DNA from: Candidatus Altimarinota bacterium
Lineage (GTDB): Bacteria > Patescibacteriota > Gracilibacteria > UBA1369 > LOWO2-01-FULL-3
Assembly: GCA_023231115.1 (NCBI GenBank)
Contig: JALNWA010000001.1
Span: 1 to 64,000 of the forward strand
Direction: 5' to 3'
Length of the DNA stretch: 64,000 nucleotides
The stretch's first letter is position 1. Every line of letters begins with the position of its first letter. The notes under the pieces are model-generated. The model searched no databases. It saw nothing but the letters and a program-made list of their open reading frames with translations, and had not been told where the DNA came from. The translations under genes were made by a program, and so were the position numbers. This document shows, one piece after another, positions 9,653 through 17,206 of the stretch.

Positions 9653-9712
9653 GTCTACGAAGGCCGCTTCGACAGGGGAGGCACAGGGACGTTGGAAGTG
9701 ACGTTGAAGTGA
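9653..9712 (+). pseudogene. smr 3'-end repeat, copy 2 (gene fragment)
   Basis: Encodes the last 19 residues and stop of Smr (VYEGRFDRGG to TLK) with no 5' part of the gene in front. It differs from copy 1 at four third-position or synonymous sites (one in GGCACr, three in the final GTGACxxTxAAG codons). It is either the displaced end of smr after an insertion, or the relic of a second smr gene. Confidence 0.8.
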
Positions 9713-9768
9713 GTTTTTATTTACTATCACAAACAAATCTGATTTAATACCACCTTGTAAATAATCAG

Positions 9769-10935
9769 ATGAACGAACAGCTAACACGATATATCGAAGA
9801 ATACAGCGGCAAGCACGGGCCGTTATTGTACATAAGAGAACGCGTAAAGGGCGGTACTGACATGGTTCCTCCGATGGAAATCGCAAATCTTGTAGAATTA
9901 AGCGAAAGAATAACCGCCCCCGAAATTGCGCGAGGCATAAGATCTTCGTGTAAGGAAACCGGTGTTGAAGAATATATCGCACGCGTAGGACTGAAAGGTT
10001 TCGGTGATTTTAACGGTTTAGTGGATGCATTTCCAACTGATCAGCACCTTTCTTTGACATACCTTAATGATTTTTGGCCCACAGGGGTCGCCAGAATACT
10101 TTTGGGGAAATGCCAAAACCCTGCTTTAAAGGAATTTGCAAGAAGAGAAGGCGTCATTCTAAATGAACAAAATCTGGTCGTATCATTTTCTCCTCAAATC
10201 GGCTTTCCTCATTCAACAATAACGGAACATCCGAATCAACCGGGAGTGACGATGGTGGATATATTTCGTCCATTCCCTCCATTTGAAATTTATGAGAAAT
10301 CTCAAAATATGAGTTTTACAGATACAGTAAATTTTGATGGAGATAAAATTGGGAATAGGCATGAATTTGATGCAAAATTATTTCAGGCAGGGCTTCAAGT
10401 TCGTAAATTGATAGAGGATGCCGGAATTTTGGATCACGAAACATCGGCATATCAGTATGAAGGGGCGTGTCGTGGCGATGAGCCACATTGGCTTGTACAA
10501 ATAAGAAGTTTTGCTCCAAGGCGACAGGCTGATTTTGTATTGGAAAGAGGGGATCATAGTTTCGGAAGAAGTAAGGTGATGGGAATCACCCCTGAAGAAG
10601 GATTACAGCTTGTGATGTTAAAAGCAGATAAAAGAAAAGAGGCGGTTGATTTTGAAAAGGCAAATCCGAACACTCAATACTTATTAAATTTAGATTGGAA
10701 ATCTACAACCAAAAAACTCCAATTGTCGGATCAATTAAAAAACATTCGAGGGTTAGCCGTTGAATTCAAGCCATTTCTTTCGCATCAAAATACAAGATTC
10801 GTACAAACATGCCTGCAAGCCCCAAATGGTTTTGTTGAATTAAACGGAGGGTCTTTACAATACAGGACAATCGAAACCGGAGCCTTAGTCCGCGTCATTT
10901 GCGACGGAGTTAGAAGGGTTGTGGAGAGAGTATAG
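9769..10935 (+). CDS. Unknown 388-aa cytoplasmic protein
   Basis: Soluble protein without signal peptide. The stretch EGACRGDEPHWLVQIRSFAP faintly resembles the end of the ATP-grasp domain of PEP-synthase-like enzymes (EG..., PWLVQxRP), but the glycine-rich nucleotide loops are not evident, so this is only a hint. The N-terminal third is helical; the C-terminal part has short beta-like segments. The ATG follows the smr-end fragment by 56 bp on the same strand. A hairpin at 10936-10956 immediately after the stop may end transcription. Function not recognised. Confidence 0.65.
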   Translation: MNEQLTRYIEEYSGKHGPLLYIRERVKGGTDMVPPMEIANLVELSERITAPEIARGIRSSCKETGVEEYIARVGLKGFGDFNGLVDAFPTDQHLSLTYLNDFWPTGVARILLGKCQNPALKEFARREGVILNEQNLVVSFSPQIGFPHSTITEHPNQPGVTMVDIFRPFPPFEIYEKSQNMSFTDTVNFDGDKIGNRHEFDAKLFQAGLQVRKLIEDAGILDHETSAYQYEGACRGDEPHWLVQIRSFAPRRQADFVLERGDHSFGRSKVMGITPEEGLQLVMLKADKRKEAVDFEKANPNTQYLLNLDWKSTTKKLQLSDQLKNIRGLAVEFKPFLSHQNTRFVQTCLQAPNGFVELNGGSLQYRTIETGALVRVICDGVRRVVERV

Positions 10936-10956
10936 CTTTTGGTGTATGACCAAAAG
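10936..10956 (+). terminator. Hairpin after the 388-aa gene
   Basis: CTTTTGG, 7-nt loop, CCAAAAG. It is followed by an A/T-rich stretch without a clean T run, so termination strength is uncertain. Confidence 0.4.
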
Positions 10957-10972
10957 AAACTTATTATTTTAG

Positions 10973-11008
10973 AAAAATTTTAAGTTTTTTTAATAAAAAT
11001 TTAATGTT
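10973..11008 (+). promoter_or_regulatory. AT-rich upstream box shared with the RhuM-Fic gene
   Basis: The block AAAAATTTTAAG-N2-TTTTTAA-N2-AAAATTTAAT lies before the ORF6N gene and recurs at 42539-42574 before the RhuM-Fic gene (five mismatches in 36, no gaps). A weaker match starts at the RT stop (60000-60027). It could be a promoter or binding site. Low complexity makes chance similarity possible. Confidence 0.35.
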
Positions 11009-11028
11009 TTTGTGCTATCAATTGTTTT

Positions 11029-11574
11029 ATGACAGAAAAACAATCTAAAAATATGCAATTACCAGACCAAAATATTGATGACTCTATTTATATAATCCGT
11101 GGACACAGAGTTATGCTAGATGAAGATTTAGCTGAAATATATGGTGTTGAGACCAAGGTTCTTAATCAATCAATTCGTAGAAACAAAGAAAGATTCCCAG
11201 AAGGATTCATGTTCCAACTTTCAGTGGCGGAATTTACTAACTTGAGGTCACAATTTGTGACCTCAAGCGTCGGAGGCCGCAGATACATGCCATTTGCCTT
11301 TACTGAGCATGGTACTGTGATGCTTGCAAGTGTATTGAAAAGTAAACGCGCTATTCAAATGAGTATAGAGGTAGTTAAGGCTTTTGTTCGGCTTCGCTAT
11401 GTGCTCGCATCTCAAAAAAACATGGAAAAACAACTTGCTGAAGTCCGTAGTTTCATGCTTAAACAAGCCAATCAAACAGATCGCGAATTTAAAAAGGTAT
11501 GGAAAGCTATCGAAGATTTATCAAGTCATAATGAAGATAAACCAAATACTCCAATCGGATTTAGGATTGATTGA
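11029..11574 (+). CDS. ORF6N-domain DNA-binding protein
   Basis: 181 aa. The N-terminal ORF6N domain (about 20-110) is clear: IYIIRGHRVMLDEDLAEIYGV, LNQSIRRNKERFPEGFMFQL, SQFVTSSVGGRRYMPFAFTEHG and MLASVLKSKRAIQMSIEVVKAF. The tail is helical, ending in TPIGFRID. ORF6N proteins are phage and accessory-region proteins thought to bind DNA; their cellular role is poorly known. A perfect 27-bp palindrome (11241-11267) is embedded in the codons for NLRSQFVTS. A shortened copy of the gene lies at 12891-13050. No partner gene is obvious. Confidence 0.85.
   Translation: MTEKQSKNMQLPDQNIDDSIYIIRGHRVMLDEDLAEIYGVETKVLNQSIRRNKERFPEGFMFQLSVAEFTNLRSQFVTSSVGGRRYMPFAFTEHGTVMLASVLKSKRAIQMSIEVVKAFVRLRYVLASQKNMEKQLAEVRSFMLKQANQTDREFKKVWKAIEDLSSHNEDKPNTPIGFRID
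11241..11267. repeat. 27-bp intragenic palindrome in the ORF6N gene
   Basis: CTTGAGGTCACAA, one T, TTGTGACCTCAAG: 13-bp perfect arms inside coding sequence. The ORF6N remnant carries the same palindrome with one base pair exchanged on both arms (see 12975-13001). Confidence 0.95.
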
Positions 11575-11606
11575 TAATGAATTTTTTTCATATTCGATTA
11601 TTCTGC

Positions 11607-11999
11607 TCAATGTTTCCTCGCCATAGTTTCCTCAATCAATGCCAATGTCTTATCTCTTTCAGAGTCCAACTCTTCTTGGTAAAAAATGCATTCGTATGCA
11701 ACGTCATTGCCGTCGAGAGCTTCAAAAAGAACAGAAGGCTGTTTTGGTGGCAAATAAAATTTGTCTCTTTTTACGTAAACCGTTCTGTCCAAAAGGCCGG
11801 GAACTGTGACTGCGGCGCGTCCTCTGATTATTTGAACGATTTCCGGCAAGTCGGTTTGCACCTCTATTGTTTCACCGCGACGCCAAACTCCGACTGTACC
11901 TTTCATTCCGCATGGTGCTGTGTAATTTAGACTTCGGCCATGTGGAGAGTATTCGTTAGATTGAATCAAATGATCTTGTTGAGTTTCATCTTTAGCCAT
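11607..11999 (-). CDS. PpnP-like cupin (pyrimidine/purine nucleoside phosphorylase family, DUF1255)
   Basis: 130 aa. A single beta-barrel cupin with the PpnP pattern: SNEYSP at the start, VGVWRRGE, PEIVQIIRGRAAVTVPG, FYLPPKQPSVLFEA and AYECIFYQ. PpnP phosphorolyses nucleosides to base and ribose-1-phosphate. An extra C-terminal 25-residue helix (LDSERDKTLALIEETM) extends beyond the usual ~95-residue length. The ATG at 11999 is preferred over an upstream frame extension that would cross the promoter. It is divergent from a TrmB-type regulator whose candidate operator adjoins the ppnP promoter, so regulation by that protein is likely (inference). Confidence 0.7.
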   Translation of the reverse strand: MAKDETQQDHLIQSNEYSPHGRSLNYTAPCGMKGTVGVWRRGETIEVQTDLPEIVQIIRGRAAVTVPGLLDRTVYVKRDKFYLPPKQPSVLFEALDGNDVAYECIFYQEELDSERDKTLALIEETMARKH

Positions 12000-12030
12000 T
12001 TTTTTATGGGTTAATAAATGATAAGAACAA

Positions 12031-12059
12031 ACTATAAAACACAAACATAGAAGTGTCAA
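12031..12059 (-). promoter_or_regulatory. Promoter of the PpnP-like gene
   Basis: On the minus strand TTGACA (12059-12054), 17 bp, TATAGT (12036-12031), close to consensus. A 14-bp repeat (12061-12074) lies directly upstream of the -35 box. Confidence 0.75.
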
Positions 12060-12060
12060 T

Positions 12061-12141
12061 TTAACTAAGTCAACATATCTATATTTATTGACTTTTTGCT
12101 TTATTCTAGGTAAAATCTATGTGTTGATTAACTAAGTCAAC
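12061..12141. promoter_or_regulatory. Two identical 14-bp candidate operators around the trmB-type promoter
   Basis: TTAACTAAGTCAAC occurs at 12061-12074 and 12128-12141. The first touches the ppnP -35 box. The second ends one base before the regulator's ATG, within the expected 5' leader. The second extends to GTTGA-N9-TCAAC. The + strand promoter TTGACT (12088-12093), 17 bp, TAAAAT (12111-12116) lies between them. The arrangement suggests that the regulator controls itself and ppnP. Confidence 0.6.
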
Positions 12142-12142
12142 T

Positions 12143-12898
12143 ATGGATGCAATCATGTTAAAAAAGCTTGGAATGACCAAGCGGGAAATTAATGTTTATC
12201 TCAAACTTCTTGAATACGGAGAATCGGGAGTTAATAATCTTGCCCGTGGTTTGGGAGAAAATCGCACATCGGCATATAGCCTTTTAAATGCGATGAAAAA
12301 GAAAGGAATTGTTTCATTTTATGCAAAAAATAAAGTAAAAATTTTTGTGCCGACAGATCCTACGTTTCTAGTAAATCATTTTATTGATGGAGCAAATGGT
12401 TTGAAAAAAATACTTCCTGAACTCCTAGCTATCCACAATAAATACGGCAAAACAAAGCCAAAAATTACATTTTATGAAGGGGTGGAGGGGATAAAACAAA
12501 TCGGAGAATTGTTGCTTGAAGTACCTAAGTCTACCCGTCTAAGTTTCATGGGAATAAATGAAAATATTCATCCTGAAATTGCAAAATATTATGAAGAAGA
12601 TTTTATTAATCGTAGAATAGAAGCGGGGATTAAATACCGCGGAATAGTCACAGGAAAACTTCCAATGGGAAATAAATACAAGCCGACGGAAAAAGCTCAA
12701 TTACGAGAATTGAAATATATAAATTCAAAAAAACTTCCGATACAAATCCATATCGACATTTTCCCAAACAACAAAGTTGCGCTGTACTCCTACCACAAAG
12801 ACGATTTAATGGGCGTTGTCATCGAACATGAAGCATTTTTCAACACAATGAAAACCGTCTTCGAGCTCGCATGGGCGGGAATAGATCTAGGGTTCTAA
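12143..12898 (+). CDS. TrmB-family transcriptional regulator
   Basis: 251 aa. The N-terminal winged helix (about 1-75) fits TrmB: LGMTKREINVYLKLLEYGESGVNNLARGLGENRTSAYSLLNAMKKKGIV. The remainder is a ligand or effector region of the PLD-like type found behind TrmB helices (ITFYEGVEGIKQIGELLLEV, SFMGINENIHPE, VALYSYHKDDLMGVVIEH). Family members respond to sugars or metabolites. The stop codon lies inside the start of an ORF6N gene remnant, suggesting the 3' end was joined to it by a rearrangement. Likely targets are itself and the divergent cupin gene. Confidence 0.8.
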   Translation: MDAIMLKKLGMTKREINVYLKLLEYGESGVNNLARGLGENRTSAYSLLNAMKKKGIVSFYAKNKVKIFVPTDPTFLVNHFIDGANGLKKILPELLAIHNKYGKTKPKITFYEGVEGIKQIGELLLEVPKSTRLSFMGINENIHPEIAKYYEEDFINRRIEAGIKYRGIVTGKLPMGNKYKPTEKAQLRELKYINSKKLPIQIHIDIFPNNKVALYSYHKDDLMGVVIEHEAFFNTMKTVFELAWAGIDLGF

Positions 12899-13050
12899 AT
12901 CAAGCGATTCGTAGGAATAAGGCAAGGTTTCCTGAAGATTTCATGTTGAAATTATCTGTTGAAGAATTTGTAAACTTGAAGTCACAATTTGTGACTTCAA
13001 GAAAAAGTAAACCAACCACTCCAATCGGTTTTAGGATCGATTATCAATAA
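12891..13050 (+). pseudogene. Internally deleted copy of the ORF6N gene
   Basis: In frame it reads LNQAIRRNKARFPEDFMLKL, then SVEEFVNLKSQFVTSR joined to KPTTPIGFRIDYQ and a stop. Bases 12891-13001 align without gaps to 11157-11267 (about three quarters identical). Bases after 13001 match the C-terminal tail at about 11541-11577. Roughly 270 bp between them are missing, and there is no start codon. The break falls at the right edge of the palindrome. The last bases overlap the stop of the convergent membrane-protein gene. Confidence 0.85.
12975..13001. repeat. 27-bp palindrome in the ORF6N remnant
   Basis: CTTGAAGTCACAA, T, TTGTGACTTCAAG. Compared with 11241-11267 one base pair is changed (G to A on the left arm, C to T on the right), keeping perfect symmetry although the gene is broken. 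Confidence 0.95.
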
Positions 13051-13823
13051 GCCTCTTTATCGTACTCAATAATACTGCTCAATGTTTCCACTGAACTTCC
13101 GGCAATCGGGCATAATTTCAGCGTAAGTTTGTTATTTATAAAACAAAGAAGATTACTGGTATTGTCTGCTTCTGCAAGATAACAATGATCAGATTTTATG
13201 CTTGCTTTTCCTTTTTTATCATCTTCGAATTTAGAATATAAATATTGAACTTCAGGATTTTTTGTACCACTTACCCTATTGTAGACCATTAGTCCACCTC
13301 CATTCATTTCATATGTAGGATCAAAATTTTCAAATATCGCGCTCAACTTTAAAATATTCCCCCCCTCTTTAAAAGGACTTAAATCGAAAGATTCTATTCC
13401 TGTACCGATAACATATTTATCACATCTTTTCCTATCAACTATTGCCTCTATTCCAATGATTTTTTCTAGTATGATCCTTCCAAATCCAAAATATATTTTC
13501 TTTGGAGTCTCAGTAAAAGCAAGAATAGAAGTGGCTACCGCCCATACTACTACTACTACAATACAAACTTTTATTCGTGACTCAAGTTTTCGCTGTGCAA
13601 TGTAAAAAGTAGCAAAGAATAAAAGATAAAAAGTGATAAAGATGAAGATGTTAACTAAACCCCCCATCCAATGAAATCCGGGCACAATTGTAGGCCATAT
13701 AAACCATTCGCAGTCATCAAAACAATGCGCATAGTATAGAGGCAACAACAATGAAAAAATCAAAGCCAAAATCGCTGCATTGAGTGCAACTCTATCCTTT
13801 TGAGGAGATTGTTCATTAGTCAT
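13044..13823 (-). CDS. Membrane protein of unknown function
   Basis: 259 aa with three hydrophobic helices in the N-terminal 110 residues (around ALNAAILALIFSLLLPLYYA, NIFIFITFYLLFFATFY and VCIVVVVVWAVATSILAF). A soluble C-terminal region of about 140 residues contains several cysteines and beta-like segments. The ATG at 13823 is required because the upstream extension runs through a tRNA. It starts 14 bp after the tRNA-Gly 3' end and is probably on the same transcript. Function not recognised. Confidence 0.65.
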   Translation of the reverse strand: MTNEQSPQKDRVALNAAILALIFSLLLPLYYAHCFDDCEWFIWPTIVPGFHWMGGLVNIFIFITFYLLFFATFYIAQRKLESRIKVCIVVVVVWAVATSILAFTETPKKIYFGFGRIILEKIIGIEAIVDRKRCDKYVIGTGIESFDLSPFKEGGNILKLSAIFENFDPTYEMNGGGLMVYNRVSGTKNPEVQYLYSKFEDDKKGKASIKSDHCYLAEADNTSNLLCFINNKLTLKLCPIAGSSVETLSSIIEYDKEAY

Positions 13824-13837
13824 GAAGGTATTTTTTT

Positions 13838-13912
13838 TGGAGCAGGTGAGGGGAATCGAACCCCTATCTACAGCTTGGAAGGCTATAGTAATAGCCGTTA
13901 TACGACACCTGC
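13838..13912 (-). tRNA. tRNA-Gly (anticodon UCC)
   Basis: 75 nt including an encoded CCA. Acceptor arms GCAGGTG/CACCTGC; discriminator T then CCA; anticodon arm ATAGC-CTTCCAA-GCTGT with TCC at the anticodon position; T arm GGGG-TTCGATT-CCCC. It is followed after 14 bp by a membrane-protein gene on the same strand. Confidence 0.95.
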
Positions 13913-13974
13913 TCATGGCTTCTCTGAAAGCAAAGAGAATTTACCCAAAATAGGATTAAATTTCAAGTGAAAAT

Positions 13975-15378
13975 TTACTTCCACATCTCAACTTCTTCTT
14001 TCGATTTTGGTATATATACGTCCTTATAGCCATTTTCGAGCAAAGAACCGGAAAATGCTTCAAGCTGTTGTTGCTCTCCATGTACCAAAAATATTTTTTT
14101 AAGTCCCTTAATTCTTCCGATATAATCCAATAAATCGCTTCTGTCTGCATGTGCAGAGAAAGCATCCATCACATAAATTTCCGCACCGACTTTATAAGTG
14201 TCTCCGAAAATACTTACTTCTCCGGCGCCTTCAACAAGCTTTCTTCCAAGTGTATTTTCAGCCTGATATCCAACAATCAAAACCACATTTTTCTTGTTTT
14301 CGATATTGTTTTTCAAGTGATGTAAAATCCTTCCATGCTCACACATTCCTGATGCCGCAATGATAATCATAGGGCCTCGTTTTTCATTAAGAGCCTTTGA
14401 TTCTTCAACACTCCTTGTATATTTTAATCTTCCAAAACCGAAAGGATTGTCTCCCTGTTGAGAAAACTCTTTTACAACATCAGAATCAAAACATTCCAAA
14501 TGCGACCTGAAAACTTCAGTCACATTTCCAGCAAGGGGACTGTCTACATAAATTGGAATTTCCGGAATTTTCTTTGCCCTTGAAAGAACATTTAGATGAT
14601 AAACAACCTCTTGTGTACGCTCCAAAGCGAAAGCTGGAATAATAAGTTTTCCTCCGTTCGCGCATACTTTGTTTACAATAACAGCCAAATCACTCTCCAC
14701 GGTTTTAAGGGCTTTGTGAAGCCTATTTCCATAAGTACATTCAGTAATCAAAATGTCGGTTTCAGGAATAGGTTGTGGATCTCGCAAAATTGGAAGTCCG
14801 CGTCTTCCCAAATCTCCCGTGAAACAAACTTTATGATGTTTTTTTGTGGCTTTATCGTAGAAAACCATGTGAGTAAGAGCGGATCCTAAAATATGTCCTG
14901 CATCATAAAATGAAGCAACCAAGCCATCTTCAACAACAAAACTTTGCTCATAACTAACGCTTCTAAATAATTTCAAAACCGCTTCTGCATCTTTCGAAGT
15001 ATAAAGAGGCTCTTTAACGTCATCTTTTTTTAATTTCTTTTTCTTTTTCAACCACTCGATTTCACTTTCTTGGATAAAAGCGCTATCCATAAGCATGTAA
15101 TTGCAAAGATCACGCGTCGCATGTGTGCAGTAAATTGGTCCGTTAAAACCGTTTTTCACCAAAAGAGGTAAATCACCGCTATGATCAATATGCGCATGAG
15201 AGAGAATCACGGCATCGAGCTCTTTTGGGTCAAATCCAAGATTTATATTCTTTTCATAAGATTCCTTCCTTTTTCCCTGAAACATTCCGCAATCCAAAAG
15301 AATTTTCTTGTTATTAAACGTGATCAAATGCTTTGACCCTGTAACTTCTCCCGCCGCTCCTGCAAATAAAATTTTCAT
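13975..15378 (-). CDS. Beta-CASP metallo-beta-lactamase-fold ribonuclease
   Basis: 467 aa. The metal site is complete: SHAHIDHSGD (HxHxDH), AGHILGSALTH, GDLGRRG and the C-terminal HADRSD and VHGEQQ. The beta-CASP insertion with SGMCEHGRILHHLKN and ITECTYGNR places it with the CPSF73/Ysh1-like bacterial RNases rather than RNase J (too short, no C-terminal domain). It is expected to cleave RNA. The ATG at 15378 begins MKILFAGAAGEVTGSKHL, matching the usual start of the family; an upstream extension is low-complexity. Confidence 0.9.
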   Translation of the reverse strand: MKILFAGAAGEVTGSKHLITFNNKKILLDCGMFQGKRKESYEKNINLGFDPKELDAVILSHAHIDHSGDLPLLVKNGFNGPIYCTHATRDLCNYMLMDSAFIQESEIEWLKKKKKLKKDDVKEPLYTSKDAEAVLKLFRSVSYEQSFVVEDGLVASFYDAGHILGSALTHMVFYDKATKKHHKVCFTGDLGRRGLPILRDPQPIPETDILITECTYGNRLHKALKTVESDLAVIVNKVCANGGKLIIPAFALERTQEVVYHLNVLSRAKKIPEIPIYVDSPLAGNVTEVFRSHLECFDSDVVKEFSQQGDNPFGFGRLKYTRSVEESKALNEKRGPMIIIAASGMCEHGRILHHLKNNIENKKNVVLIVGYQAENTLGRKLVEGAGEVSIFGDTYKVGAEIYVMDAFSAHADRSDLLDYIGRIKGLKKIFLVHGEQQQLEAFSGSLLENGYKDVYIPKSKEEVEMWK

Positions 15379-15424
15379 AAAGTTTTTTTTAATTTTCAGC
15401 AACAAAATTATATCATCAAAAATT

Positions 15425-16507
15425 TTACTCTCCAACAATAATCTTAAAATTCTCTATTTCAGCTTTTGTATCTTCGTCGTACTTTCCATAAGAAATAAAT
15501 TCTTTAATCCACTTGTTTTTTTCATCGTCATTAAGAAGTCTGGATTGTGATTTTTCGCTTTTCATAGGGAAAAGATCGACGACAGTTTTTAGCGCATCGC
15601 CGTCACGAGAAAGATCAATTCCTATCGCAAGTTCCTCCTGTGTTTCGGTTGACCAATACTGATCAAAAATAAAATTACCCAAAGAATAAAAAATAAATTT
15701 GCCGTTATATTCTTCGAAACTTTGAACGACATGAGGATGATGTCCAATGACGAAATCCGCACCGGCATCAACAAAAGCGTGTCCATAATTTACCTGAGTT
15801 TTATTTGGCGTGTGATTATATTCTACGCCCCAATGTGCAGAAACAATCACAAAATCAGCATTTTCGTGCACCTCTTTTATTAGAGCTTTCGCATTTTCAA
15901 TATTTAATTTGGAAGTTACATCTTGAAAACACACAAACGCAACTTTTTCGCCATAATAAACACTTCCTTCCTCTTCGTCGGTAGGATGTCCGCACCATCC
16001 CAAATCCGCATCATTAAAAGCTTTTACGGTTTTTTCACGGCCGCTCCATCCTTGATCAAGTGAATGATTATTTACAATTGATAAAATATTAAATCCATAT
16101 GATTTCAAAAATCCCGCAGTGTCTTCATTAAAAGAAAAAACCATGGAAGTTCCTCCGCTTGTCCCTTTCCCGTTTATCGGACCTTCAAAATTTCCAAAAA
16201 CGTAGTCCGCATTTTCATAAAACCATTCGCCTGTTTTTTCAGGTTTAATTTTTTCAAAAACATAATCCATTCCATATTTATTCATCAATGTTCGCACATA
16301 TCTGCCGAGCATCATGTCTCCAAAAGCGAGCGTGCGGAGATGGTCGGAGTCATCGTTTTGAATAACTTCAGCCGGATTTGTTTTTGCCGCTATCAAGAAA
16401 TCATTTACCCTGTTTCCTCCGGAAAACAAATCAAAAACAACAAATCCACAAACTGCGAAAACAAATAATTTTAAAATTTTATCTATCAAAAATTTTAAAT
16501 TAAACAT
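15425..16507 (-). CDS. CapA-like (PGA_cap) metallophosphatase-fold protein
   Basis: 360 aa. An N-terminal membrane anchor (about 8-28) is followed by a CapA domain with motifs AFGDMMLGRYV, GNFEGPI, NNHSLDQG, SAHWGVEY and GHHPHVVQ. CapA-type proteins act in synthesis or export of poly-gamma-glutamate and related surface polymers, although no capBC partners are present here. The ATG at 16507 overlaps the end of the glutaredoxin gene by 8 bases (ATGTTTAA), indicating translational coupling. Confidence 0.85.
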   Translation of the reverse strand: MFNLKFLIDKILKLFVFAVCGFVVFDLFSGGNRVNDFLIAAKTNPAEVIQNDDSDHLRTLAFGDMMLGRYVRTLMNKYGMDYVFEKIKPEKTGEWFYENADYVFGNFEGPINGKGTSGGTSMVFSFNEDTAGFLKSYGFNILSIVNNHSLDQGWSGREKTVKAFNDADLGWCGHPTDEEEGSVYYGEKVAFVCFQDVTSKLNIENAKALIKEVHENADFVIVSAHWGVEYNHTPNKTQVNYGHAFVDAGADFVIGHHPHVVQSFEEYNGKFIFYSLGNFIFDQYWSTETQEELAIGIDLSRDGDALKTVVDLFPMKSEKSQSRLLNDDEKNKWIKEFISYGKYDEDTKAEIENFKIIVGE

Positions 16508-16754
16508 TGAGAAGCTTGTCGAGTTCTCCTTCTGATTCAAGAGCTTTCAAATCGTCGCCGCTACCGATACGTTCGCCATTTATGAATACTTGAGGAGTAT
16601 CTGTGCGACCTGATTTTGCCTCCATTTCCGCCGCCAACATTTTATTATCGTCAATTACAAGTTCCATATATTCAACACCTTTTTTATCAAGCATTTCTTT
16701 TGTCTCTTTTGAGAAAGGACAATAAGATTTTGTATAAATTACGACTTCTGCCAT
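16500..16754 (-). CDS. Glutaredoxin-like protein with CPFS active site
   Basis: 84 aa, a single thioredoxin-fold glutaredoxin: VVIYTKSYCPFSKETKEML carries the active site. TDTPQVFINGERIGS contains the cis-Pro and glutathione-binding stretch. The second active-site cysteine is Ser (CPFS), so a monothiol mechanism is expected. Overlaps the CapA-like gene downstream. Confidence 0.85.
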   Translation of the reverse strand: MAEVVIYTKSYCPFSKETKEMLDKKGVEYMELVIDDNKMLAAEMEAKSGRTDTPQVFINGERIGSGDDLKALESEGELDKLLNV

Positions 16755-16778
16755 AGGAATTTTTTTTAAAATATTTCT

Positions 16779-17192
16779 TCAATGATGATACCCCTTGCCG
16801 TGAATGATGGCAAACGCACGATAAATTTGTTCGAGCAAAAATATTCTTATCATCTGATGCGTAAAAGTCATTTTTGACATTGAAATAGTTTTTTTCGCTT
16901 TCTCTTTTATCTCATCGCTAAGCCCAAAAGGACCGCCGATTACAAAACACAAAGAAGCTCCATCATCTTTTTTTTCGGAAATAAATTTTGAAAATTTTAC
17001 AGAATCCATCTCGTCGCCACGTTCATCCATGACAATCAAAAAATCTTTGTCATCAATTTTTTTAAGAGCATCCTCGCTAACTTCTGAAATTTCCACTTTC
17101 GCATATGGCGAAATTCTTTTTATAAATTCGTTCGAAACTTCAGAAATATAAGAGTCTTTATTTTTACCAACTTGTAGTATTTTGATTTTCAT
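16779..17192 (-). CDS. rlmH: 23S rRNA (pseudouridine-N3)-methyltransferase RlmH
   Basis: 137 aa, full family length (usually about 155). SPOUT-fold methyltransferase acting on pseudouridine 1915 of 23S rRNA. Typical motifs are MKIKILQVGKNKDSYI, FLIVMDERGDEMDS, CFVIGGPFGLSDEI and the C-terminal knot HQMIRIFLLEQIYRAFAIIHGKGYHH. It is divergent from rnhA with only 14 bp between the two starts. A TAAAAT box (17204-17199) stands exactly six bases before its ATG, so the message is probably leaderless. Confidence 0.95.
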   Translation of the reverse strand: MKIKILQVGKNKDSYISEVSNEFIKRISPYAKVEISEVSEDALKKIDDKDFLIVMDERGDEMDSVKFSKFISEKKDDGASLCFVIGGPFGLSDEIKEKAKKTISMSKMTFTHQMIRIFLLEQIYRAFAIIHGKGYHH

Positions 17193-17204
17193 AATAGAAT
17201 TTTA
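17172..17204. promoter_or_regulatory. Overlapping divergent leaderless promoters of rnhA and rlmH
   Basis: For rnhA: TTGTAG (17172-17177), 17 bp, TAGAAT (17195-17200), six bases, ATG 17207. For rlmH on the other strand: TAAAAT (17204-17199), six bases, ATG 17192. The two -10 boxes overlap, so the promoters probably exclude each other. Confidence 0.6.
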
Positions 17205-17206
17205 CC

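Noticed and set aside
9479-9712. 77-codon + strand gene ending like Smr
   Set aside because: The upstream half is antisense to the giant gene and its promoter. Only the last 20 codons are Smr, so it is a fragment.
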